Shown: one piece after another, positions 27,051 through 34,670 of the stretch
Layout of the letters: every line of letters begins with the position of its first letter
Numbering within the stretch: the first letter of the stretch is position 1
Assembly: GCF_049478495.1 (NCBI RefSeq)
Contig: NZ_CP168083.1
Coordinates: forward strand, 310,001 to 374,000
Direction: 5' to 3'
DNA: 64,000 nucleotides
DNA from: P36-A1 sp049478495
GTDB taxonomy: Bacteria > Bacillota_I > Bacilli_A > JAJDGJ01
Translations under genes and position numbers: made by a program
The notes under the pieces: model-generated
What the model was told of the DNA's origin: nothing
Databases searched by the model: none
What the model saw: only the letters and a program-made list of their open reading frames with translations

Positions 27051-27989
27051 TTAGATTTCTTTTGTGTTATTTCTTTTAACATAATCAACTGCAATTAAAG
27101 CAGCTAATTTAGCATTGTTATATACTAATTCAATATTAGCAGTTAATGATTTACCTTCGGTAATATCTTTAACTGTTTTTAATAAGAATGGTGTTTGTTC
27201 AAAACCTTTAATACCTTGTTCATTCATTGAAGCTACAGCTTTTTCAATTGCAGAATTAATTGTATCATAATCCATTGCATGTTCAGTTGGAATAGGATTA
27301 GTAATAACTACTCCACCAACCATACCACTAGTCCACTTACAATCAATTAAAGCAGCAATATCACTTGGAGTTTGCATGTTGTAATTTACAGAATAATTAC
27401 GTCCAGTAGTGTAGAACTCTGGTAAAGTATCAGTTTGATAACCAAGTACTTCAACTCCAGCAGTTTCTAAATATTCTAATGTTTTAGGTAAATCTAAGAT
27501 TGATTTAATTCCAGCACAGATAACAGCAACTGAAGTGTTTTGAAGTTCTTCTAAATCTGCAGAGATATCAAATGTTAATTCAGCACCTCTGTGAACACCA
27601 CCAATTCCACCAGTAGCAAATACTTTAATTCCAGCTAATTCAGAAGCATACATTGTTGTTGCAACAGTAGTAGCTCCAATTTTCTTTTGACTTAAAACAT
27701 AACCAAAGTCTTTACGAGATGTTTTGATAACACCTTTTTCAGTTGCAAGTCTTTCTAAATCTGCATCGCTTAGTCCAATTTTAATTTTTCCATCCATTAA
27801 ACAGATAGTTGCAGGAACTGCTCCATTATCTCTGATTATTTGTTCACATTTTTTAGCCATTTCAACATTTTGTGGATAAGGCATACCATGTGAAATGATA
27901 GTTGATTCTAAAGCAACAATAGGTTGATTATTTTCAAGTGCTTGTTTGATTTCAGGTGTAAATTCTAATAGTTTATTATATGTTTTCAT
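27051..27989 (-). CDS. psuG: Pseudouridine-5'-phosphate glycosidase
   Basis: Splits pseudouridine 5'-phosphate into uracil and ribose 5-phosphate. 312 residues, normal length. ALESTIISHGMPYPQN near the N-terminus, GATTVATTMYASELAGI and FATGGIGGVHRGAE are the family hallmarks, and TNPIPTEHAM lies near the C-terminus. Its start lies four bases after the psuK stop, so the two form an operon that degrades pseudouridine released from RNA turnover. Confidence 0.97.
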   Translation of the reverse strand: MKTYNKLLEFTPEIKQALENNQPIVALESTIISHGMPYPQNVEMAKKCEQIIRDNGAVPATICLMDGKIKIGLSDADLERLATEKGVIKTSRKDFGYVLSQKKIGATTVATTMYASELAGIKVFATGGIGGVHRGAELTFDISADLEELQNTSVAVICAGIKSILDLPKTLEYLETAGVEVLGYQTDTLPEFYTTGRNYSVNYNMQTPSDIAALIDCKWTSGMVGGVVITNPIPTEHAMDYDTINSAIEKAVASMNEQGIKGFEQTPFLLKTVKDITEGKSLTANIELVYNNAKLAALIAVDYVKRNNTKEI

Positions 27990-27992
27990 ATT

Positions 27993-28853
27993 TTATAACT
28001 CCTTAAGTAAATTTTGTGTAATATTAGCTGAAACAGCTATTTGATCTTGTAATGTTAATGCAGACATCTTACTACCAAGTTTAATACCAGTAGCAATGTC
28101 TAAGTTATTAGTGATTGCATAAAGCAAACCACCGCTAAAGCAATCTCCAGCACCAATAGTAGAAATAGGTTGTACATATTCTACATTAAATATTTGATGA
28201 GTAGTATTGTGATAGTAATTAATAGGTTTTTCTTTATCTGTAATGATAATATGCATTTGTTTATACTTTAAGCTTACAGCTTGCTTATCATTAGTATCGA
28301 ATAAAGCAGTGAATTCTTCATCAGTACATTTTAAATAGTCTAATTTATTTAAATAAGGTTTAAAAGCACTAACTTTTGCAGCTGAAGTTGCATCAGCAAA
28401 TATTGTCTTGTTTAGATTAAAGACAAAATCTAAAATAACAGGAGAATTAGCATCAACACCAATTAATTTGTAATTAGTGTAATCAATACTGTTTAATAAT
28501 TCAGTAGTAAACTTGCTTGCGATATCCATACTACTTATAGATAAGTAGTAATCATTATTTTCATCTAATATAGATGTAAAAGATGATGTTGGCATATCTA
28601 CTTCATTTACAAAAACAGTTCCATCTAGCTTTTCAAGGTGATCAATCATTGCTTTTGCAAACATATCATTACCAATGTTTGTTGCAAAGTCAGCTTTAAA
28701 ACCTAAACGTAAAATGCTTTCAAAGATGTTACGTCCAACTCCACCCATGCCATAATAGGTAATACCAGGATTTTTATCAAAGGGAACAATCTTTTGATAT
28801 GACTTAGCTATAATATCAATATTACAACTACCAAAGATTAATAATTCATTCAA
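27993..28853 (-). CDS. psuK: PfkB-family kinase, probably pseudouridine kinase
   Basis: 286 residues of the ribokinase/PfkB fold. GGVGRNIFESILRLG at about residue 37 and the C-terminal STIGAGDCFSGGLLYA (anion hole and catalytic Asp) are present. The family fits pseudouridine phosphorylation because psuG follows directly. The start is TTG at 28853: GGAGG lies eight bases upstream and the family N-terminus (LLIFGSCNIDII) begins right after. No other in-frame ATG comes early enough. Confidence 0.9.
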   Translation of the reverse strand: MNELLIFGSCNIDIIAKSYQKIVPFDKNPGITYYGMGGVGRNIFESILRLGFKADFATNIGNDMFAKAMIDHLEKLDGTVFVNEVDMPTSSFTSILDENNDYYLSISSMDIASKFTTELLNSIDYTNYKLIGVDANSPVILDFVFNLNKTIFADATSAAKVSAFKPYLNKLDYLKCTDEEFTALFDTNDKQAVSLKYKQMHIIITDKEKPINYYHNTTHQIFNVEYVQPISTIGAGDCFSGGLLYAITNNLDIATGIKLGSKMSALTLQDQIAVSANITQNLLKEL

Positions 28854-28861
28854 TAAAAGGA

Positions 28862-29299
28862 CCTCCTTTATTATATTTATTTTACTTAGTTAACTGGTTA
28901 GAATACGATGAAAATTTCAGTTAATCTATAATATAACATTAACAGTAAACAAATTCAACTATTATTAAATGTAATTTTTGTGAAAGATTAACTACTTGTA
29001 AATATATAAGTGTATTTATAGTGACATTATATCGATATTAAGATGTATTCATTATAAATTAGCTATATTTCAGACAAACATTACTAAAATGTAATGTTAT
29101 TTGCAACTTTAATGCAAGTTAATTTATTGTTAAAATACTTTATTTTGAAAAAAGCAAGTTTTTTTATCGTTTCCTATACCTAAGGTAATTACTAATAAAA
29201 AACAGTAAAACAACATAATAATTCATACAAAAGATATACAAAACATGACAAAAATGTAATGTAAAATGAAGGTGCGTTGAAAAAGGAATATTACAAGAA
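28862..29299. other. AT-rich divergent intergenic region
   Basis: Lies between psuK (minus) and the NlpC/P60 gene (plus). No ORF of note. It holds the palindrome at 29077-29098 and presumably both promoters, which I could not place convincingly. Confidence 0.5.
29077..29098. promoter_or_regulatory. Palindrome, possible operator
   Basis: AACATTAC, six bases, GTAATGTT: a perfect 8-bp inverted repeat between divergent transcription units. There is no T-run, so it reads as an operator rather than a terminator. Which gene it controls is unknown. Confidence 0.4.
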
Positions 29300-29353
29300 G
29301 TGGTATTATGTATTCACAAAATTAAAGAGAAATTGATTCAAAGGAGAGATTTA

Positions 29354-30142
29354 ATGTATTTTAGGAAGTATGCGAAACTGATAATGGTAGTTGGATTAGC
29401 ATTTCTAATAATGTTAGGACATAACAATAGTGTTTCAGCTAAAACAGTCACATCAACTAAAAAAACATATTACTCGAATAAGAAAGTAAAATATAAATAT
29501 GTTTTTGTTAAAAAGAATAAAGTAACTACAGAGTATAAAAGATATACTTACTCTAAGTCAGGAAAGTTAACTAATAGAAAAATCGTTCGTTATAAAAGCG
29601 GTAAAAGATATTTAACTACTTACTATCGTTATAAAGGAAAAAAAGCTATTAAAACTTCAAGAGTTTATTATTACAATACGTTTTCAAAAAAAATAAAAGC
29701 AACTAGTGGTGCTTTTGCAAAGAGAACTTATAAATCTAATGGTAAAACAACAAAAAAATTAAAATATTATTCTAAAACTGGTAAAAGAAGCGCTGTTGCT
29801 GCTAAAGCTAAAACTTTAGTTGGTAAAAAATATCGCTATGGTGGAACTACTACTAAAGGTTTTGATTGTAGTGGTCTAACTAGTTATGTTTATAATAAAA
29901 CAGTATCTAAATCAATAGGACGTACAACTGGTTCACAAACTAAAAAAGGTAGTTATGTAAAATTAAGTACTAAAAAACTACAACCAGGAGATCTATTGTT
30001 CTGGGGTTCTAAAAGTTCTCCATATCATGTAGGTGTTTATATTGGTTCTGGAAAGTATGTTCATGCATCAACTCCAAAATCAGGAGTAATTGTAAATAAA
30101 CTAAGCACATACAAACCAGCATATGCAAAAAGAGTTATTTAA
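29354..30142 (+). CDS. Secreted NlpC/P60 cysteine peptidase
   Basis: 262 residues from ATG 29354, chosen for AAAGGAGAG upstream and a signal peptide right behind it (VVGLAFLIMLGHNNSVSA). A Lys/Tyr/Thr-rich basic linker of about 120 residues (repeated KY-KYV, SKSGK) precedes a C-terminal NlpC/P60 domain. Catalytic Cys is in FDCSGL, His in YHVGVYIG, and the third polar residue is probably His in YVHAST. Such enzymes cut the stem peptide of peptidoglycan. The strongly basic linker probably binds wall polymers (inference). Confidence 0.92.
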   Translation: MYFRKYAKLIMVVGLAFLIMLGHNNSVSAKTVTSTKKTYYSNKKVKYKYVFVKKNKVTTEYKRYTYSKSGKLTNRKIVRYKSGKRYLTTYYRYKGKKAIKTSRVYYYNTFSKKIKATSGAFAKRTYKSNGKTTKKLKYYSKTGKRSAVAAKAKTLVGKKYRYGGTTTKGFDCSGLTSYVYNKTVSKSIGRTTGSQTKKGSYVKLSTKKLQPGDLLFWGSKSSPYHVGVYIGSGKYVHASTPKSGVIVNKLSTYKPAYAKRVI

Positions 30143-30148
30143 TACATT

Positions 30149-30172
30149 AAGCGGTCATTTGACTGCTTTTTT
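30149..30172 (+). terminator. Terminator after NlpC/P60 gene
   Basis: Stem AAGCGGTCA/TGACTGCTT (one G-T pair), two-base loop, T-run. Confidence 0.85.
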
Positions 30173-30320
30173 TATTTACTAATAGTTAAAGTTAATTATT
30201 AAATATAATGGCTTATTTAGTCTTATTTGGCTAATTAAAGGCAATGTCACTTTTATAATAATTCATATAGCTATTTTAGACTGTATTTTTAATATTCTAG
30301 TTATTCATTAACTGATAATA

Positions 30321-30512
30321 TCATTTTAAGTCTAGATCGATGTTATTATACTCTTTACTTTTATTATTATTAAAAGTATCTAAGTAATTAAGTATTCTAA
30401 TTTTTAGTTGTGAATCATTATTATTATAAATGTATTCACTTTTTTTAAAGTTAGTAAAACAGGTTACAAGTAAAAAAAGGATTAATAGAGGAATCAAGTG
30501 TTTAAATTTCAT
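30321..30512 (-). CDS. Small putative lipoprotein A (63 residues)
   Basis: Starts MKFK, then a hydrophobic core ending LLVTC with Cys at residue 18, a lipobox-like signal (Thr at -1 is not canonical). The mature part is short, polar, rich in Asn/Lys/Asp, with no known domain. AAAGG lies about ten bases before the ATG. It shares the MKFK start, size class and a 27-bp upstream element with the gene at 30877-31113. I do not recognise a function. Confidence 0.5.
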   Translation of the reverse strand: MKFKHLIPLLILFLLVTCFTNFKKSEYIYNNNDSQLKIRILNYLDTFNNNKSKEYNNIDLDLK

Positions 30513-30610
30513 ATAAATACTACCTTTCTTTTGAAAATGATGGACATAAGTTCTTTCTACTTAAAGTCTATCATTCTAGATTATCAAATTCAAGATGTAT
30601 AATGTAGCTA

Positions 30611-30637
30611 AACCTTACAATTTCATTATATTGTATA
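30611..30637 (-). repeat. 27-bp repeated element upstream of lipoprotein A
   Basis: Matches 31336-31362 at 25 of 27 positions. Both lie on the 5' side of a small lipoprotein gene, and on the minus strand this copy contains TATAATG. Possible shared promoter or regulator site. Confidence 0.4.
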
Positions 30638-30656
30638 CAATTAAATTTGGATAAAT

Positions 30657-30697
30657 AAAATACCTCAAAGTGCATTTATGCAGTTTTAAGGTATTTG
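30657..30697 (-). terminator. Imperfect hairpin, probable terminator of lipoprotein B
   Basis: AAATACCT...AGGTATTT outer stem with an inner TGCA/TGCA stem. On the minus strand it is followed by TTTTATTTAT. It lies about 180 bp past the lipoprotein B stop. Confidence 0.5.
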
Positions 30698-30876
30698 TCT
30701 ATTGTTTATTATGTTTTATTGTATCAAAATCATTTGTTTTTAAGTTTTTTAAATTTAAATTGTATTTTTATTATTGGTAGAGACTTTTTCTAAAAAATAT
30801 ATTGTCTTAATTGATGAATTATTAACATCTTTAGTAATAGAGTACATGATCTAAATTTACTAATTTATCAAAACCT

Positions 30877-31113
30877 TTAAAGTAAGTCACCATCTCTTTT
30901 TAAAAGCTTACTAGCAACATAATGTTCAAAGTATATTTTAAATTTATCTATACTGTTTATATTTATATGTTCATATAATTCTGAGTTGTAAAGAGCTGTA
31001 ATTTTGTTTTGATCTTCACTAATGTTATGAAAGGCTTTTGTTTCTTTATTATTATTACAACTTATTACTATACTAAGCATTAATGCTATACTTATTATTT
31101 CTTTAAATTTCAT
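30877..31113 (-). CDS. Small putative lipoprotein B (78 residues)
   Basis: MKFKEIISIALMLSIVISC followed by NNN: a signal with a lipobox Cys at residue 19 (Ser at -1). The mature region of about 60 residues is charged, with a likely helix (IDKFKIYFEHYVASKLLKR). GGAAAG precedes the ATG. Same MKFK start as lipoprotein A. No known domain seen. Probably a membrane-anchored lipoprotein; role unknown. Confidence 0.6.
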   Translation of the reverse strand: MKFKEIISIALMLSIVISCNNNKETKAFHNISEDQNKITALYNSELYEHININSIDKFKIYFEHYVASKLLKRDGDLL

Positions 31114-31335
31114 AGTTTTCTTTCCTTTATTGATAACTAGATAATACTGTTAATGTATTAATTGAAATATTTACTTTTGTTTTTGCAAAAGAATAATAAT
31201 ACCTTTGTTTTTTAATTTTATACTTAATTCAGGATGTTAGACTTTATATTAGCTTTTATTAGGTTTACTCCTATTTATAAGATAATTTAATTTTAACTAT
31301 AAATAAAAAGAGTGTCAATTAATCTTGTGGATAAA

Positions 31336-31362
31336 AACCTTACAATTTCATTACATTGCATA
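31336..31362 (-). repeat. 27-bp repeated element upstream of lipoprotein B
   Basis: Second copy of the element at 30611-30637, two substitutions apart, about 225-250 bp upstream of lipoprotein B. It lies outside the neighbouring insertion sequence. Confidence 0.4.
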
Positions 31363-31400
31363 AAGTATATTTTCTATTTATCAATAAAGATAATATTAAT

Positions 31401-31431
31401 AAAAAAAGATAAGAAATTGCTTTCTTATCTT
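31401..31431 (-). terminator. Original hcp terminator, displaced by IS insertion
   Basis: On the minus strand a perfect 11-bp stem AAGATAAGAAA/TTTCTTATCTT with a 4-base loop and a T-run. If the IS and one copy of its target duplication are removed, this hairpin lies about 10 bp after the hcp stop codon, where a terminator is expected. Confidence 0.8.
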
Positions 31432-31433
31432 AA

Positions 31434-31441
31434 AATATTAT
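31434..31441. repeat. Target-site duplication, left copy
   Basis: AATATTAT, identical to 32958-32965 and directly abutting the left end of the insertion sequence. Confidence 0.9.
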
Positions 31442-31457
31442 GGTTCTATAATTTATA

Positions 31458-31501
31458 GGGTGGAATAACAAATTCAAGATTACTTGAAATGTTATCCACC
31501 C
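31458..31501. repeat. Subterminal hairpin at IS left end
   Basis: GGGTGGAATAACA and TTCAAG pair with CTTGAA and TGTTATCCACCC to make a stem of about 20 bp. It lies between the left end and the transposase promoter. It may limit read-in transcription or be a transposase-binding site. Confidence 0.6.
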
Positions 31502-31581
31502 TTAAATTGTTAATATAAAGAAAAAGACATTTATCTTTGTTATAATTTAAGCGACAAAACTAAATTAAGGAGATAAATGTC

Positions 31582-32862
31582 ATGATTAATAATAACATAA
31601 TTAATAAAAACAATAAAGAATTAAAAGAAATTATTGGAATTAATGACTCCAATATTAACATATATAAATTTCAAGATGAAAAAATTAAAGATAATATTTC
31701 TAAAGTATTTTATGGAATTCTATTTTTTAATGATAATGTTTGTCCTAAATGTAATAAAGTTCATAATAAATTTTATGTACATAATAAAAAAGTATCTCTT
31801 ATTAAATTACCTATGGTTTCTGGTTTTGATGCTTATTTAAAACTTACTAAAACTCGTTACAAATGTATGGAATGTAATAAAACTTTTATTCCTGCTAATA
31901 CCCTAACAAATCCTGGATGTTTTATTTCTAATAAAGTTAAATATCTTATTGCTCTTAAATTAACTGATATGCTTACTTGTACTTATATTGCTAAAGATCA
32001 TAATGTATCTACACATTCTGTTTTTAGAGTATTAGATACATATGCAGAGGCTGCTAAATCTACTACTATTAAATCCTATTTACCAAAAGTACTTCATTTT
32101 GATGAGTTTAAATCTACTAAAGATGCTGATGGCAATATGTCCTTTGTTATTATGGATGGTGAAAAAAGAAAGCTACTAGATATCGTAGAAAACAGGCAAA
32201 AAGCTTACTTAGAGAACTATTTTAGCTATTATACAAAAGAAGCTATTGATAATGTTGAATATATTGTAATTGATATGTATACACCTTATATTGAAATCAT
32301 TAAAAATGTCTTTACTAATGCTAAAATAATATTAGATAGATTTCATATTTATCAGAATTTAACTAGAGCCTTTAATAAAACTAGAGTTGCAATTATGAAT
32401 GCAGATGAAAAAAACAGAAATAAGTTCAAAAATTTTTGGAAACCTATATTACAGTTAAAAGAGAATCTTTCAGAAGTGATGTTTAAGCATGCAACCTTTA
32501 ATTATAAGTTTATAAACAATAAAGCAATTCTAAATTATTTAATCGAGAATAATGAGGACTTTAAAAATAATTATGAAATATATCAAGATTTACTATTTTC
32601 TTTAAAATACAATAATATGGAAATGTTTAAGAAAACAATTGATCAGCCTAATAAATTAGCTTCAGATAAAATTAAAACTTGTATATCTACCTTTATTAAG
32701 TATTATGAATATATTAAAGATAGTTTCGATGTTGAGTATAATAATGGAATAATAGAAGGTACAATATCTAAATTCAAGAAGTTAAAAACAATATCTTGTG
32801 GCTTTAGAAGATTTGAAAGATTAAAAACTAGAATAATGATACAAGAATTATTAATTGTATAG
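31582..32862 (+). CDS. tnpA: ISL3-family transposase
   Basis: 426 residues. An N-terminal zinc finger (CPKCNKVH and the later YKCMECNKTF) is followed by a helix-turn-helix-like segment and the DDE catalytic domain: LHFDEFKS supplies the first Asp, VIDMYTPYIEII the second, and EYNNGIIEGTISKFKKLKT the C-terminal Glu. AAGGAG lies six bases before the ATG. The frame is uninterrupted. Confidence 0.95.
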   Translation: MINNNIINKNNKELKEIIGINDSNINIYKFQDEKIKDNISKVFYGILFFNDNVCPKCNKVHNKFYVHNKKVSLIKLPMVSGFDAYLKLTKTRYKCMECNKTFIPANTLTNPGCFISNKVKYLIALKLTDMLTCTYIAKDHNVSTHSVFRVLDTYAEAAKSTTIKSYLPKVLHFDEFKSTKDADGNMSFVIMDGEKRKLLDIVENRQKAYLENYFSYYTKEAIDNVEYIVIDMYTPYIEIIKNVFTNAKIILDRFHIYQNLTRAFNKTRVAIMNADEKNRNKFKNFWKPILQLKENLSEVMFKHATFNYKFINNKAILNYLIENNEDFKNNYEIYQDLLFSLKYNNMEMFKKTIDQPNKLASDKIKTCISTFIKYYEYIKDSFDVEYNNGIIEGTISKFKKLKTISCGFRRFERLKTRIMIQELLIV

Positions 32863-32873
32863 CGATAAAGGAT

Positions 32874-32904
32874 AAAAAAAGGATACAACATTTCTGTTAT
32901 ATCC
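32874..32904 (-). terminator. Terminator inside IS right end, reading minus strand
   Basis: On the minus strand stem GGATATAACA/TGTTGTATCC (one G-T pair) with loop GAAA is followed by seven T. It would stop hcp transcripts entering the IS and so replaces the displaced hcp terminator. Confidence 0.8.
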
Positions 32905-32957
32905 TGTAATAACTCATATATCAAATTGTAAAATTCCACCCTATTTGACAAAGAGCC

Positions 32958-32965
32958 AATATTAT
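32958..32965. repeat. Target-site duplication, right copy
   Basis: AATATTAT, abutting the IS right end and the hcp stop codon (32966-32968). Confidence 0.9.
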
Positions 32966-34549
32966 TTATCCGATAGCTTGTAAATCAGCTTCTAATGTTC
33001 CAATAGTTGATAAACCATAATTAGCAACTAAGAAATCTACTAGTGCTGGTGTTGCAAATGCAGGTAGTGTAGGTCCTACTTTAATATTTTTAAATCCTAA
33101 GTGCATTAATGCAAGTAATACAATAACTGCTTTTTGTTCATACCATGCAATATTGAATTGAATCGGTAAATCTTCAAATGTATCTGCTTCAAATATTTCT
33201 TTTAATTTCATTGCTACAACAGCCCAAGTATATGAATCATTACATTGTCCTGCATCTAGTACTCTAGGAATACCATTAATATCACCTAAGTTTAATTTGT
33301 TATAACGATATTTAGCACATCCTGATGTTAGAATTACTGTATCATCTTTTAATCCTTCAGCAAATTCTGTATAGTATTTACGACTTGGGAATCTTCCATC
33401 ACAACCACTCATAACAAAGAATTTTCTAATAGATCCGTTTTTAACATTTTCTACTACTGAATCAATTAAATTTACAACTTGATTATGTGCAAATCCACCA
33501 ACAATAGTTCCTTGTTCAATTGCTTGAGGAGGTTGACATTGTTTAGCTTGTTCAATAATTTCTGAGAAGTCTTTTTTACCATCTTTATCAGCTTTTATAT
33601 GAATACAACCAGGATATCCTGCATCATTTGTTGTATATATTCTTTTTCCATATTCTTCTGTTTCTTTAAAAGGTACAATACAGTTTGTTGTAAATAAGAT
33701 TGGACCATTAAATGTTTTAAATTCTTCAACTTGTTTCCACCAAGCATTACCATAGTTTCCATATAAATGATCATATTTTTTGAATTTAGGATAGTAGTGT
33801 GCTGGTAACATTTCTGAGTGTGTATAAATATCAATTCCAGCATCTTTACTTTGTTCTAATAATTGTTCCATATCATCCATATCATGTCCACTTATTAAAA
33901 TACCAGGTCTAGTTCCAGCATCAATTTTAACTTCAGTGATTTCTGGACTTCCTAAGCTTTCATTATGAGCTTTATCTAATAAAGCCATAGCTTTAACTCC
34001 GTATTCTCCAGTTCTATCAACCATTGTAATTAATTCATTCATATCTTTTGTGTCTTTTAATTTAGCTAACATTTCAACTGTAAAATTATGTATAGAATCA
34101 TCATCAAATCCTAAATTAATTGCATGTTGATGGTAAGCTGCCATACCCATTAAACCAGTAATGACAAATTCTTTTAGTCCTCTTAAATCGGCATTTTCTT
34201 CATTTTGAGTACCAATAGTTTTCCAAGAATCTTCTGTTAAGACAAAAGCATCTTTTTTACCAGTTAATCTTTCATATATTTCATTTGCTTTAGCAATTTC
34301 ATTAGTGAATACTGCTTCATCAAAGTTCGCATTTGTAATACATTTAAATAAACTATGAGTTACAAATTCTTTAGCTTCCTGATCTTTGTAGCCTTGTTCT
34401 AAAACTACTTTTGATATTTCTTTAATGGCATTTTTTAATACATCCATGTTATTAGCAAGTGTTGGTTTTTTACCACAAACACCAGCTATTGTACATGCTT
34501 CATTTTTTGCTGTTTCCTGACATTGGTAACAGTACATTTTTGGTTCCAT
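32966..34549 (-). CDS. hcp: Hydroxylamine reductase / hybrid-cluster protein
   Basis: 527 residues, class of Hcp found in anaerobes. The N-terminal Cys motif MYCYQCQETAKNEACTIAGVCG binds one Fe-S cluster; the hybrid cluster ligands follow (ISGHDMDD; TNCIVPF; DAGYPGCIHI; SGCAKYRYN; DAGQCNDSY). Hcp reduces hydroxylamine or NO and works in nitrosative stress defence. The start follows GGGAGA. No hcr reductase gene is next to it. An IS lies directly after its stop codon. Confidence 0.96.
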   Translation of the reverse strand: MEPKMYCYQCQETAKNEACTIAGVCGKKPTLANNMDVLKNAIKEISKVVLEQGYKDQEAKEFVTHSLFKCITNANFDEAVFTNEIAKANEIYERLTGKKDAFVLTEDSWKTIGTQNEENADLRGLKEFVITGLMGMAAYHQHAINLGFDDDSIHNFTVEMLAKLKDTKDMNELITMVDRTGEYGVKAMALLDKAHNESLGSPEITEVKIDAGTRPGILISGHDMDDMEQLLEQSKDAGIDIYTHSEMLPAHYYPKFKKYDHLYGNYGNAWWKQVEEFKTFNGPILFTTNCIVPFKETEEYGKRIYTTNDAGYPGCIHIKADKDGKKDFSEIIEQAKQCQPPQAIEQGTIVGGFAHNQVVNLIDSVVENVKNGSIRKFFVMSGCDGRFPSRKYYTEFAEGLKDDTVILTSGCAKYRYNKLNLGDINGIPRVLDAGQCNDSYTWAVVAMKLKEIFEADTFEDLPIQFNIAWYEQKAVIVLLALMHLGFKNIKVGPTLPAFATPALVDFLVANYGLSTIGTLEADLQAIG

Positions 34550-34670
34550 ATTATGATCTCCCTTTTATTATTTTATTTTGTTCTTCTTTATTGTATATCA
34601 AATAAATAGTTATAATGTAGCTTATGCACTTTTAATTAAAGACTTTCAAAAGATAAACAAAAGATAAGTC

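Larger units (their letters stand above)
31442..32957 (+). mobile_element. ISL3-family insertion sequence, complete (1516 bp)
   Basis: Ends are imperfect inverted repeats: left GGTTCTATAATTTATAGGG and right (complement) GGCTCTTTGTCAAATAGGG, both continuing TGGAAT. A perfect 8-bp direct repeat AATATTAT flanks it, the size expected for ISL3 elements. It carries one transposase gene with its own TATAAT (31538-31543) and ribosome site. All parts are intact, so it may be active. It is inserted immediately after the hcp stop codon. Confidence 0.95.
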
